NCBI RefSeq assembly: GCF_000003815.2
Contig: NC_049986.1
Coordinates: 5,773,687-5,826,518 of the forward strand
DNA from: Branchiostoma floridae
Taxonomy: Eukaryota > Chordata > Leptocardii > Amphioxiformes > Branchiostomatidae
Direction: 5' to 3'
Length of the DNA stretch: 52,832 nucleotides
Shown here piece by piece: positions 19,601 through 30,200 of this stretch. A program made the position numbers and the translations under genes. The notes under the pieces are model-generated. The model did not search any database and was not told where the DNA came from. It saw only the letters and a program-made list of their open reading frames with translations. Positions within the stretch are counted from its first letter, which is position 1; every line of letters starts with the position of its first letter.

Positions 19601-22600
19601 TGTTGGGAACCAGTAGCTTGTTCAGAATTTAGGCGGGAAGCCTGGATGGTTCGGTGTGCCTTCAGCATGTGGCGTGTAGCAGCGCTCTCTGTCGGTTCAG
19701 GTCGGTACGACACCAGGCCACCTGTAGGGTCGCTGGCCTTCTTAGCTGAACCCTTGACTATGACAGAACCTTTCTCCGCAGCTGCAGCTGTGCTGGGCTT
19801 CACATCGACTGTAGGTTTGTCCATAGACGTCCCTGTATGATCAAGGAGGTTAAAAGAAATAACCTCCTTGGTATGATGAATAAATGGATAAAAATGCCTT
19901 TATTAGTATTTTTGCTCATCGAGGTAATAAGTACGTACAGATCGCAACGATGACCGCTATATAATTATAACTTCGGTTTTCAATTATGATGAAAAAGTAT
20001 GACAATATCGATTTTCTAATGCACTACAGAATGTCTAAAGTACTACATAACTGAACCAGACTATGTTCAGGACAAAAGATACAAAAACCGGAAGTCTTGC
20101 TGCAGTAGCAAAATCACACACCTGGGGCCTCAAATCAGCACTGGCCTTCTTTTTCCCAACCCTTATCCATATACCAAATATCATTACAATTCAGAGGTTC
20201 TAATGTTATAGTGACCGCAAATATTCGGAAACACAAACAGACATACACACACACAAAATAACACAAACAGAAGGAGAGACAGACAGGCAGACACCAACAT
20301 AGTTACACAATACATCCATTTTACCGAGATAATAAGATATTTCTATTATAAACATACTAGCTACGGCCGCGTGGCGCGTTGGTACACCCGATCCCTCGAT
20401 CTCGGAAGTTAAGCAACGCGACGGTCCGGACAGTGCTTGGATGGGGGACCAACCAAGGACGTCCGGATTGCTGTAGCCTCAAGAAGTTTCCACGAAATCG
20501 TCTTCCGGGAGGGACGTAAAACGGGGGTCCCGTGCTCGAGGAGGTGCCTCGACCACGTTAAACAGCCTCATTACTCATACTGGGTACCTACTGGCTGGCA
20601 AAATACACCAGATGATTATTATTATTATTATTATTATGATATACGATATGTGCACTTCATTTTATGATCTACATGAAGGACGCTTTTACCTGTAGTGTGT
20701 ACAGAAGACGCTAGGCGGCGCTGTTTGACCACACCGTTAGGAGGAGACCGCCGTCTTTTCTCCCGACGGGACGACTGGACAGCGGAGATTCCGTGAGCTG
20801 CCGGAGAAGGCGAAGACGTTTCACGTGAAGACGTCTTGTGGCGGCGTGACGTCTTAAGACGCTGTCTGCCCCGGCTGGGACACCGCTCGTCGTCTGAGGA
20901 GCCCTCGGAGTCCGCGTCACTACACAGCCGAGGGGACGGGGCTCTTTTCCGCTCACTGTGGTCTGTACATGTGGCCCGTGTAGGCTTCGGTACAGCGTTC
21001 TGTGGGGAGGGACATGGCAACGTAAGAACGCTGCCTGTCACAAGAATTAAGTACATGTATACAATGCAAGTTATAGTGTGTTTATGGCGAAAATACAGCC
21101 CCTTTCCCTGGTGCTGAACAGCCATCCATACACAGAGGAAAAAATTGCATTATACAGTTTAGTCATTCAATACGGGTAAATACACCTGCCTAGTCTTTGG
21201 TTCTGTGCAGTAGATTTGCACACATACACGTTATAGCATATTAAGTCAATAAATGTTGGCAATGACATTCATATATCCAATTATCTTTGTCCAGTCAATG
21301 AGTCATAGTATGTATATTGACTAAACGTTGCTTTTTTGTGATATAGATAAACGAAACCGTTATATTATAGTTCAAGTCAGTGGAAATATGTTCAAGTTAT
21401 GCAAGTTAATATGTGTTTACGGCGTAAATGTAGCCCCTTTTGCTGGTGCTGAAAAGCCATCCATATAGAGAAAGAAATCATTTTATTGTACAGCTCAGTC
21501 ATTCGCACACAGGTAAACACACCTGCCTATGATACTGACGTGAACAGAAACTTTTAACACATTAATTAAAGTTTCATGGCATATTAACTCAATAACATTT
21601 CGTAATGACATTAATGGTAGATCTCCAGTATATTATAGTATCCTAATATCGCCTACAGTTTATGATATGGTAAACAAGACAGTTATAGTTTAAGTTAATT
21701 TTTAGATGTTCACACTTGATCATGACGTGTCAACAAAGTTCAGTTTTGGCGATTTCCGTTGAGGATCGCCTGTAATGAAATACCATCGGGAGCTGCCCGG
21801 GACCTCATCGGTACTGGGAGTGTTCCCCGCCCGCCCATGTAATTAGCACGCATCGGGGATACAATGTATGTACGGGAGGGATACAGTCATTTAACTAACG
21901 GCTGCAATCAGAAGAAAAAGGAAACGCAAATAGAAAAAGCCAATACATCGAGACTGATGGCGTTAAGAGTTCAGTCTTTGAAATGGTTACGAGGCAATTT
22001 GTAGCATTTTCCGTTATCGCCGTCCAGGGATGTGACTGAAACCAACCCCGTAAGAGTTCCCCGGCGTGCGCTTATGAACTGGGCGGGTGGATAACCCCCT
22101 CGGCACCGTAGAGATAACTATACGGTATGGTTACCGAGTTAGTTGAAACTGTTAGTGACTTTACCTTGTAGTAAGCGGGAGTTTGAAGAGTTCGGGCGTG
22201 TTCTCTGGATTGTGACAGAGGCACTTGGGGATCTATTCCTAGTAGAAAAAATATAACACGTTAGACATTAGCGAAAAAAATAATCAATTTCTACGTTAGG
22301 TTAAACACCAACGGGTGGACAAGCACCGATGGAGATGTGCGGTAGCTACTGTAAACGATCGAAAGGTTTTGATTCATCTACAGCTACATTTCACTGTGCG
22401 AGATCTAAGACTTTATCAATTTACAGTGATAGTTTCATCCAGTGTACAATCTAACCACTGTGGGTAGTTACAAAAACCACAACATACATGGACACATGAT
22501 GTTGAAAATTGTAAATGTATGTAAAATCGGGCGATTGTTGAGGAATTCGAATGCAGTCCCTGAGTTAGTCAGTGACGAGCCTACTTTGATAAAACCACCA

Positions 22601-22798
22601 TTAGAGTCACAACCATTGCCGTATGAGGAAAACATCTCGACTTGACGTAAGTATACGAAGCTTTATATGGTGTAAACTTGTACATTAGGGACGATCTGAC
22701 ACAACGCGGTGAAGTTACTCACCCGACTGTCCTCCGTTCTGCTCTCGCTCTTCTCCGTGAAGATACAGTGTCTGTTTGGTCAAACCTTTCCCCGACAT
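16660..22798 (-). CDS. Unrecognised low-complexity, probably nuclear protein (9 coding exons, 658 aa)
   Basis: Exons in transcription order: 22798-22723, 22238-22165, 20999-20690, 19832-19600, 19190-18831, 18584-18417, 18242-18063, 17754-17641, 17121-16660. Every junction is AG/GT with matching phase, and the 1977 nt end in TGA. The protein starts MSGKGLTKQTLYLHGEE. Residues 51-153 are Ser/Arg-rich, with an acidic SDADSEGSSDDE patch and basic clusters (REKRRR, KQRRL) that could act as nuclear localisation signals. Residues about 261-324 hold an 11-residue repeat based on RVRPGYGTGPV. Exon 9 (506-658) has SSDSESESDDE followed by CWCLECFKC, the only Cys-rich, possibly metal-binding patch. Most of the rest looks disordered. 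I recognise no family, and no catalytic domain is visible. Exons 7, 8 and 9 share sequence by tandem duplication. Confidence 0.75.
17080..18105. repeat. Tandem segmental duplication spanning exons 7-9 of the orphan gene
   Basis: The segment from about 17715 to 18105 (exon 8 head, intron, exon 7 tail) is repeated at about 17080-17680 (exon 9 head, intron, exon 8 tail) once the inserted hairpin at 17366-17577 is removed. Shared landmarks include catctttgaggctctgactt, aatgtttcatt, cataccatgcta-like words, gtggccaaaaa, taacgtcagtcatt and gacctgtagaacctc, in the same order. Each unit is roughly 390 bp. Confidence 0.8.
17366..17577. mobile_element. Hairpin MITE of the TACTGTAAATGCATTTAAGTTCG type
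   Basis: tactgtaaatgcatttaagttcg (17366-17388) is inverted at 17555-17577 (cgaacatttatgcatttacagta). The body is made of repeated ttcgcggtggattta words and their complements, giving a long stem. It lies in the intron between exons 8 and 9 and is absent from the duplicated intron between exons 7 and 8. Related copies are at 24930-25075 and 34226-34376. Confidence 0.8.
18912..19103 (-). repeat. Coding 33-bp tandem repeat (RVRPGY-type, about six units)
   Basis: Within exon 5 the translated units read SVRPGYSETCSA, RVRPGYGTGPV, RVRPGYGARPG, MVRPGHNDTTV, RVRPGYDSGSV and RVCPGHDGIWS. The frame is kept throughout, and both residue and codon differences separate the units, so the array is not a very recent expansion. 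Function unknown; such basic/Pro/Gly/Tyr repeats are usually flexible. Confidence 0.8.
19915..20335. repeat. Diverged copy of the interspersed repeat family found at 25477-26547
   Basis: Shared words include accagactatgttcaggaca, aaaccggaagt, gctgcagtagc and a CA/GA-rich terminal block (acacaaacagacatacacac). It lies in the intron between exons 3 and 4 of the orphan gene, just left of the 5S-derived SINE. The boundaries are uncertain. Confidence 0.4.
20361..20637 (+). mobile_element. 5S rRNA-derived SINE
   Basis: The first 120 bases (20361-20480) follow the 5S rRNA plan: ctacggcc at the start, gatctcggaagttaagcaa (box A / intermediate element region), cttggatgggggacc (box C, 20436-20450) and gctgtagcct at the end. 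The middle of the rRNA has diverged, so this is not a functional 5S gene. A nonribosomal 3' part follows (gggacgtaaaacgggggtcccgtg ... gttaaacagcctc), then a tail of ATT repeats (20611-20637). This composition matches the SINE3 class described in other animals. It is on the opposite strand to the host gene, in the intron between exons 3 and 4. Confidence 0.8.
21055..21640. repeat. Tandem direct duplication in intron 2 of the orphan gene (offset 336 bp)
   Basis: The phrases agcccctttccctggtgctgaacagccatccatac (starting near 21098) and agccccttttgctggtgctgaaaagccatccatat (near 21432) open two copies that continue colinearly through cagt(c)attc, acacctgcct, taa(c)tcaataa and aatgacatt. The copies have diverged by substitutions and small gaps. 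No exon is included. Confidence 0.7.
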
Positions 22799-25476
22799 GA
22801 CGGTATCTTCCCCCCACTGAGCGCTGTACACCGTCTGCTGTCCTATAACTCGCATTTTCCACACTCCAACACCTGTGATTTGCGATGTTTTAGCGTGAAA
22901 ACGTCACGTAAACCGGGAGCCGATCAAAAACACGTCTGGTCTCCACGAGAGTGTTTCTACACTGTTTACCGTAGAACCGTTGTCAGGTTCGAACGATCGA
23001 AAAAAAGTTGTTCTGGAACGGAGCATTGTTGGGTTGAGACGTTCCTTTTCTTTCAGATGAAAATGTGTAGAAAACTACTCTAAACTTTGCCCTTTTAACG
23101 ATAGCATTGGACACTTTTGTGGAAGGAAATATTCAGCCGTTGCCCGCAAATGCTGAATTCTTGAAAAAGGACCGTTCATTAGAGACGCGTAGCGAAATGA
23201 AGTAGTACTGCAGTTAGAGATAGATCACACCGGCTGAATCTTGCCGGCGTTCGAATTCGGACATCATTTTGAGATTTTCATCTCAATGGCTTAGCGTAAG
23301 TAACAACGTATAATGTTTCTGGTGTTATGATACCATTCTTGATAACTTTGCTTCCCCATTGTGGTGGTTTTGTGTCAAATTATATGAAAGAAAATCGATT
23401 TGTAGCCAAGGAAGAAGTGGAGGAGGAGGGGGGAGGGGGGCGGTCGTGGGCGAGAATCTTGTGGGAGGGGGGCGGCCCAATGAAAGGTGTATATTAATAA
23501 GTTGACTAAAATAAGAGTTGACTTGTTGATACCGTGTTTCTTTTGTTGTTAACATTAAGCTTTTTAACCATCCACTGCAGAAAGAAGAAGAAAAACCTTT
23601 CTGGTGATTTCAGCAACATTTACAGTCTGAGTCACTGCCTGGCTATATTGCAGGCTATAACGGGGGGGATCCAATGTCCGGTAACTGTTCTAAGTGAATG
23701 CGCATGGCTTTTGTCATCGTACATTTTACTGAGAACCCATCAAAAACAAGTCAAGATCTTGTTAACAACCATATAACTGTGATTTAAGCTGTGCAGACAT
23801 AATTGTTTCCTTTAACGGCAGCATTCCGAACTTTACTTTGACAGCGCGCGGAAGTTTTGGCAGGTTTGGACTTTCAGTGGCGTTTCAGTGGAACGTTCTA
23901 ACACAAAAAAGGGGGTCCAAACTCCGATAAGTTAACAACCAATCCATCTCTGCATATCTTTAAGCATCCTATGCATGCAAAATAACACTAAGCTTCTACA
24001 ATACTATTTTTTGTCACAAATATATGCAATATTTTGAATTACGATGTATATTTAAATACGTTTACTTACAAGGATTACCTCTCACGGTGAAACCAACCTG
24101 TCGCCAAAAAGAAAAATGGCGGCACTTTGTTTACGTCTGCCTGCGATTACACTTTTTCACTTTCGGCTTCTGTATTTCCTGCTTCAACCTCGTTTTTAAC
24201 AGCAGAAATGACTACAGGATTTCTTTAGTCGGTAGGGATCGATTTTCTTGAATGATCGGTACTCTACTGACGGGTTGACTAACTCCATCGTGTTGAGCAT
24301 CGCTCGGCTTCCTTCATAGGTGATTGACAAAGATGGCGGGTTTGACAGGGCCGTGAAGGACATGCGGCATAATTCAGCTCCGATTATCCAACTATAAAAG
24401 CAAAGACACGGCATAGCTGTGCTTATTTAGGAAGTTTTATAGATAGCATTCTCATCTGTGGTGGTATCTTTTCACATTTCGTATTTGACGATGAATTATT
24501 TAATAGTTTCCCGGGCCATGTTCCCGATATGTTCGCTCGTCAGCATGCACGGAAGGCGTCAAACTTGTGTACTTTTTTCAATCGTTATCTGTTGGGGCTT
24601 ACCAACTTGGACACATACTCTGACTTTTCAGTTATTTACAACAAGGTTTAGTCCATAACAAGTTGCACTTATTATGTGCAGACACTTATGCATATCTCCG
24701 CAAAAATGATTTTAAAATCCTACCGGACTTCGGACCCCTACCGGACTTTGGACCCCTCCCGTTAACGTTACTTTAACGTTACTTATAGAAATTATCAATA
24801 ACAATTATTTCCCCGCTATTGACAGGCTAAGTCTGATTTTCTCAGGCCAATCCTGATAAACTTATGGTACCTTACTTTGCCCTTAAAGATGGGAACCAAC
24901 ACTGATGACAGTGAAGTTTATTATTTAAATAGTAGCGGGAAAGTGGAGTGTTTGCAGTTAACGTTAAAGTTCGCGGTAAACTGCAGTTTCATACTATAAT
25001 GGAAAAATGTTCGTGGTGGTTTTAAGTTCGCAGTGAATTTTCAACGCGAAAACCGCGAACTTAAAACCGACACATGTTAACATGTCAGCTTTTACAAATT
25101 AGTATGGCCAAAGAAAAAAATGTTGTGTTTCCTGTTTCAGTCCTAATAAAAAAATTAGAGTCTGTATTAGTGTATACTATAGGTAGGGTTATCTTTCCTT
25201 TTCCTTTAAATTCTTTTAGGCTGGCCAAAAAGTCAAACTTTAATTTCAATTTAGTAGATAAATTTATGTCCTCCTTTAGAGGAAGCAGGCTGAATAAGAA
25301 TTGTGACTCCACTGCCCACCCCCAAAAAGTCTAGGCTCGGCAGGTTTTTCTAGGATAGGTAGGAAAACAGGAAACATAACATTTTTTTCCTAGGCCTAAG
25401 GAGATAAAACTCTAGTGCAAGGCTACATTATCCTACATATCCTTGGGAATGATGGGGCAAAAAGATTCAAATCAAA
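22799..25476. other. Intergenic region upstream of the orphan gene and the NLR gene
   Basis: The promoter of the minus-strand orphan gene should lie just right of 22798. A G-rich block (23413-23475) could form quadruplexes. Two YY1-like sites (aaaaatggcggc at 24111 and caaagatggcgg at 24330) suggest a housekeeping-type promoter or a noncoding first exon around 24.1-24.4 kb. Other short open frames lack support. A fragment of the ttcgcggt hairpin family is at 24930-25075. Confidence 0.35.
24930..25075. repeat. Fragment of the ttcgcggt hairpin MITE family
   Basis: Contains aaagttcgcggtaaactgca, ggaaaaatgttcgtggtgg, ttttaagttcgcagtg and the inverted gcgaaaaccgcgaacttaaa. These are the same words in the same order as in the full copy at 17366-17577. 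The outer terminal repeats are degraded. Confidence 0.65.
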
Positions 25477-26547
25477 CTAGAGTTCGGCGACCTCATACCT
25501 CCCTGAATATTTAGAGCTTTTGTAAATTTTATACAATTTACTAACATTAACATAATTTATGCATGGTGTTGTTCATCATTGACTAACGTACACATGTCAC
25601 AATAATAAAATTCCAATCATTCATCGTAAAGTGATTTTGCAATTTTTACATAAATTATGCAAATAAGTTCCTCATTACCATATTTGGTATCTGCTTATAT
25701 TCTACCTATCATAATTAACATGTGTTGCATTTATTGAAGTCCAATAGTTGAAACCAATGGAATTATATAATTTCCTCATTAATTATGCAAATTAAGCCCT
25801 CATTTGCATAAAATGTATGTCATTATGAACATCTTTGCCCAAGCTACCCGCATGCCTAAATTGATGGCAATCCGCCGTCCCTTTCTGTAGTTATCCTCTT
25901 TGGAGTGTCTTGACAAAAACGCCCCTGCAGTTCCAAAATTACATGTTAGGGGGCTGAAACTTGCCCCACTTTGTCATGACGCTTAAAGCTGTCTACAACC
26001 CAAATGTCAAGACCATATATTGTCCGGGACAAGAGATACAGAGAAAAAACTGCTATGATAGAATATTCTCATTAATTATGCAAATGTGCACCTATTTTGC
26101 ATAATTAGTATTTTATCTTGTACAACATTGTCTAAGGTACCTACATACCAAAAATCATGAAAATCCGCTGTTCCCTTCTTGAGTTATCCTCTTCAGAAGT
26201 TTTTGACAAAAACGCCCCTGCTATCCCAAAACTAGACGCTAGGAGGCCCAAACTTATGTCGCTTCTTCCTGAGCATCAGAGCTATCTAATACTCAAATAT
26301 CGTGACCATACTATGTTCAGAACACCAAGATAGCAAAACCGGAAGTTGCACTGCAGTACCAAGGAGAGTTGCTAGGGGGCCCAAAATCTAATCATTTCCA
26401 GCTTTCGTCAGACACTACCAACACACCAAGTATGAAACCAATCCACCCAACCGTTCTTGAGTTATCTTGTTTACACACACACAGACACACACACACACAC
26501 ACAAACTCGGGGTAAAATATAACCTCCATGACATTTCATGGAGGTAA
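25477..26547. repeat. Long copy of the interspersed ctagagttcggcgacctc repeat family
   Basis: Starts with actagagttcggcgacctca, contains two internal blocks repeating the theme gttatcctcttt..gacaaaaacgcccctgc (near 25895 and 26189), and ends with a CA microsatellite (26470-26505) and the palindrome aacctccatgacatttcatggaggt. No coding capacity. At least four related fragments occur in this window. Confidence 0.65.
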
Positions 26548-26774
26548 CAATACTCAAGTCAAAACTCGCCCCTCCCCAAATATATATACCTCTGTACTAG
26601 TAATTTGGTGAGACTTTTCTGCCCAATCATGTATCTACTAGTACTACAATCACAGGCACAAAGTCGGGGTAGAAGCTGCGTGTCATGGTCAGAGTTGGGT
26701 TCCTGTCAGATCTTCCTCATCAGCTGTGACAGTAAAACTAACACATTCCAATCATTCTTTTTCTACATGTCATG

Positions 26775-27235
26775 ACACACACTGTTCCTTGTGCTATTAC
26801 CACATAACTGACACACACTTGTCTTTTTCAGGTACTGTTACCACATACTCGACACAAAGCTGCCTGTTTCAGGTGCTGTGACCACATACCTGACACAGGT
26901 ATGTNNNNNNNNNNNNNNNNNNNNNNNNNNNNNNNNNNNNNNNNNNNNNNNNNNNNNNNNNNNNNNNNNNNNNNNNNNNNNNNNNNNNNNNNNNNNNNNN
27001 NNNNNNNNNNNNNNNNNNNNNNNNNNNNNNNNNNNNNNNNNNNNNNNNNNNNNNNNNNNNNNNNNNNNNNNNNNNNNNNNNNNNNNNNNNNNNNNNNNTG
27101 ATTTGTAAAGGGGGCTTTATGAGCTGATACCAGGTACATGACACACAAATCTCTGTTTTAGGTTCTATAACCTTATACATGAACTCCACTTATCTGTTCC
27201 AGGTGCTGTTACCACATACCTGACACCTGTGTGAG
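26775..27235. repeat. Minisatellite of about 41-bp units, interrupted by an assembly gap
   Basis: Units on both sides of the gap share the plan (tgtttcaggtgctgttaccacatacctgacac) with spacing of 41 bp: accacataactgacac near 26800, accacatactcgacac near 26841, accacatacctgacac near 26881, then ccttatacatgaactcc and accacatacctgacac near 27170 and 27211. Each unit carries a pyrimidine tract plus CAG, that is, a splice-acceptor look-alike. The last unit runs into the 5' leader of the NLR start exon. Confidence 0.7.
26905..27098. other. Assembly gap (194 N)
   Basis: A run of N within the minisatellite. Its true length is unknown, and it may hide additional repeat units. Confidence 1.
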
Positions 27236-27237
27236 TC

Positions 27238-30200
27238 ATGGCTGAGGAACAAGGTGCAGCTGGTCAAGCAGGTGTAACTGCAGGTGAGGAATGCTACATT
27301 GTTATGATTGTCTTCTGACAGCCAAGTTTATAAGATATGTTTTTAGATATGCAATAGATGGAAAGGACCACTATTTAAGTAGTCCCTTATCCTAGGATTT
27401 AAACTTGGGAAACCCTGAATTTATTATATACCGTGTCTATGTTCTTTGCCTTATTCCCTAATGTGTGTTTGAGTTTGAAATCTTACACAGCTTAACCCCT
27501 ATTCCAGAAGTTCTCCAGACGTCTGTGAAGAAGTACTATGAGTTGAAACTGTCTCACTTCAAGTTCAAGCCTATGATCTGGAATGACAACTTAACACTCG
27601 ATGTCGGTGATATATACACCCGGTTAGTGTTGGTAGCAACAAGTGCAAAACAGCTCAAACTATGTGAAAAATATAACAGGTCAGAATCAGTGAGGGCAGA
27701 ACAAAGGAAAGAACTGAAGTCATTAGACGACTTGTTCAAACCAGATGTCACAGGACTGTCCACAGCACCAAGTTGCATTCTGATTGAGGGTGAAGCCGGA
27801 GGGGGGAAGACAACGTTTCTGTCTAAACTAGCCCTAGATGCCATCTCACAGAAAACAGAGCTGGGCAAGCAGCACAACGTTGTTCTGTTTATCCGACTCC
27901 GAGAAGTCAGAGTGGGAGAGACCATAGAGGAGATGGTGTGGGACCAATGTGTTGATGATACAGCTGAAGGTATTGATGTACATTCCATCAGAGCAATCCT
28001 ACAGAGGAACGAGTCTCGTGTGCTCTTCCTCCTAGATGGGTATGATGAGCTGCAACCTGAGGCCAGGGCACCCAAGCAAGCTATTCCTGAACTTTTGGAT
28101 GGGGTAATGCATCCAAAGAGCACAATCGTGATCACCTCCCGACCCTCAGCAGGAGTGCAGCAGTACACCCGGCCAGACTGTCACATAAACATCTTGGGCT
28201 TTTCCCCTGAATATATGGTGAAATATGTGAGGAAATATTTCATGAAAAATTCTGAGCTGGCAGAGGACTTCATCAGGCAATATTTCATAGTCAAGCCAGA
28301 ACATAGCCATTTGGCAATTGATGATTTAATATTTCTTAAAAATCAGGATATCTTAAGTAACCTTATTCAGACCCCAGTTTTCCTTATGTTTGTCTGTGTG
28401 TTGTGGGAGGAGGACCAAGAGATGGTGTCTACTGGAACAATGACGGGGCTGTACGACAACCTGCTGACATGTCTGGTTACAAAGCACTGTAGGCGGGAAG
28501 AAGTGGATATGCCAACAGAAGGGTTGCCTACAGAGGTTGCTGAGTCATTACTGCAGCTCGGCAAGCTTGCGCTAGAGGCACTGCTGAGGAATGAGACCCT
28601 GATTGACCTTACAGAAGCAAAGAGAGAGAAGGTTGATTGGGAGTTGCTGTTTAAGCTTGGTGTGGTCTCCTTAGAGGTGTCTTCTTCTAAATTGCATCCT
28701 AGGAAACAGCTGAACTTTTCACACAAGACCATGCAAGAGTTCCTGGCTGGACGATATGTCGCTCGTGCTCTGGTGAACCAAAACATTGTAGAGCTGCTGC
28801 AGCTCACCTCCATTGCCAAGGCGCTTGAACTCGGCAACTTGCTCCAATTCACGTGTGGCTGTGACTCACGGGCAACACAAGCTGTGATGGAGGAACTGAG
28901 CAATCTCAGTAAGAAAGAGTTTTCAAATCTTCGACCAGATGACTTTCAGACGTCCCACCTACCTGTAAAGCCAGATATGGAAAAATCAGTTCAAACTTAC
29001 AGTAGGTTTATGTTGCTCTGCCTGAATATTCTGAGTGGAAGAAAAGAGCCGGACATGCTGCAGGCTGTCAGCAGAGCACTACCAGTTATCATCATGGACC
29101 TGGATAGACTCTGCAAAAAGCACAGCACTCTTAAGTATTACTTGGAAAACACCCAGTCATCACAGTTCCCGGAAGGAATGGTACTAGAACTGTTTTATGT
29201 TAGTAGTTCAAAAGCTCTTCAGTACCTGGAAGAAACGTTCACTTCTACCATTCCTGGCCTGCGGTTAGACCTAAGAATGTGCCACCATTGCAATGTAACA
29301 TTTGACTCACCTGATGAGACAGCCAGGCTGGTTTCCGTTCTGAAGAATGTTCCCGGTCTGAGGGTGCTGCAACTGGTCGACACAGCACTAACACCATCAT
29401 CACTCCAGCCACTTGTGCTGGGGTTCAGCCACATGTCTCTGTTGGAGGAGCTGGATCTTAGCTGGAACCCTGACCTTGGTAACGCTGGGATGGAAGTCCT
29501 GAAGGTCGGGCTGTCCAGTGTTCCACACCTGGCTGTACTCCGTCTCGGAGAGGTTGAAATGACTGCTGTTGGCATGTCGTCCCTGGCTCCCTATATGCGC
29601 CATCTTGTGGCACTGAGAGAACTGGATATAAGTTATAATGAGATTGGTGACACTGGGATCAAATCTCTCACCACTGTCCTCTTAATCCTCACAGCCATGC
29701 AGGTGTTGGGCTTGAAGCGGATCGGTATTGGCCCTAAATGCATGTGCACACTAGTCCCTGTACTGTGTCAGCTAACCAGACTGATCAAACTGGACATTAG
29801 TGATAATGCCATAGGAGACCCTGGGCTGGAATGCTTGGCCACTATCCTTCCCCACTTCACAGCCATGAAGGCATTGGTTCTCAGAGAGACAGGTATCGGC
29901 GACAGGGGAATATCATCCCTGATCAAAGCTCTACCTCACCTGGTGCAATTACAGGTGTTGGATGTGGGCTTCAATAACACAGGAGACTCAGGGATTGTTT
30001 CACTGGTGCAAACACTCTGCCAACCCAGCAAGTTGGACATGGTGCAAAACCCACCTGGTGACAAGAGTCTGACCACATCCCCTCACTGTAACACCACACT
30101 ACAAGAGCTGTACATCGGTTACAATAGTGAAGTATCAGGAGCTGGACTGGGGAAGGTCGCACAGCTCATCAGCGCACTGCCTGCACTGACTAGGCTGGAC

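Noticed and set aside
20361-20480. Functional 5S rRNA gene
   Set aside because: The central part has diverged heavily, and a SINE body with an ATT-repeat tail follows at once.
22709-23083. Plus-strand frame with a hydrophobic start
   Set aside because: It is antisense to the first coding exon and promoter of the orphan gene, whose splice phases fit a complete model.
24114-24196. Short ATG-led frame (27 codons) after a YY1-like site
   Set aside because: Too short, no domain, no donor; treated only as a possible promoter motif.
27490-27507. Alternative acceptor (cttacacag) for the NLR exon 2
   Set aside because: It would give an immediate in-frame stop; the acceptor at 27507 continues the frame.
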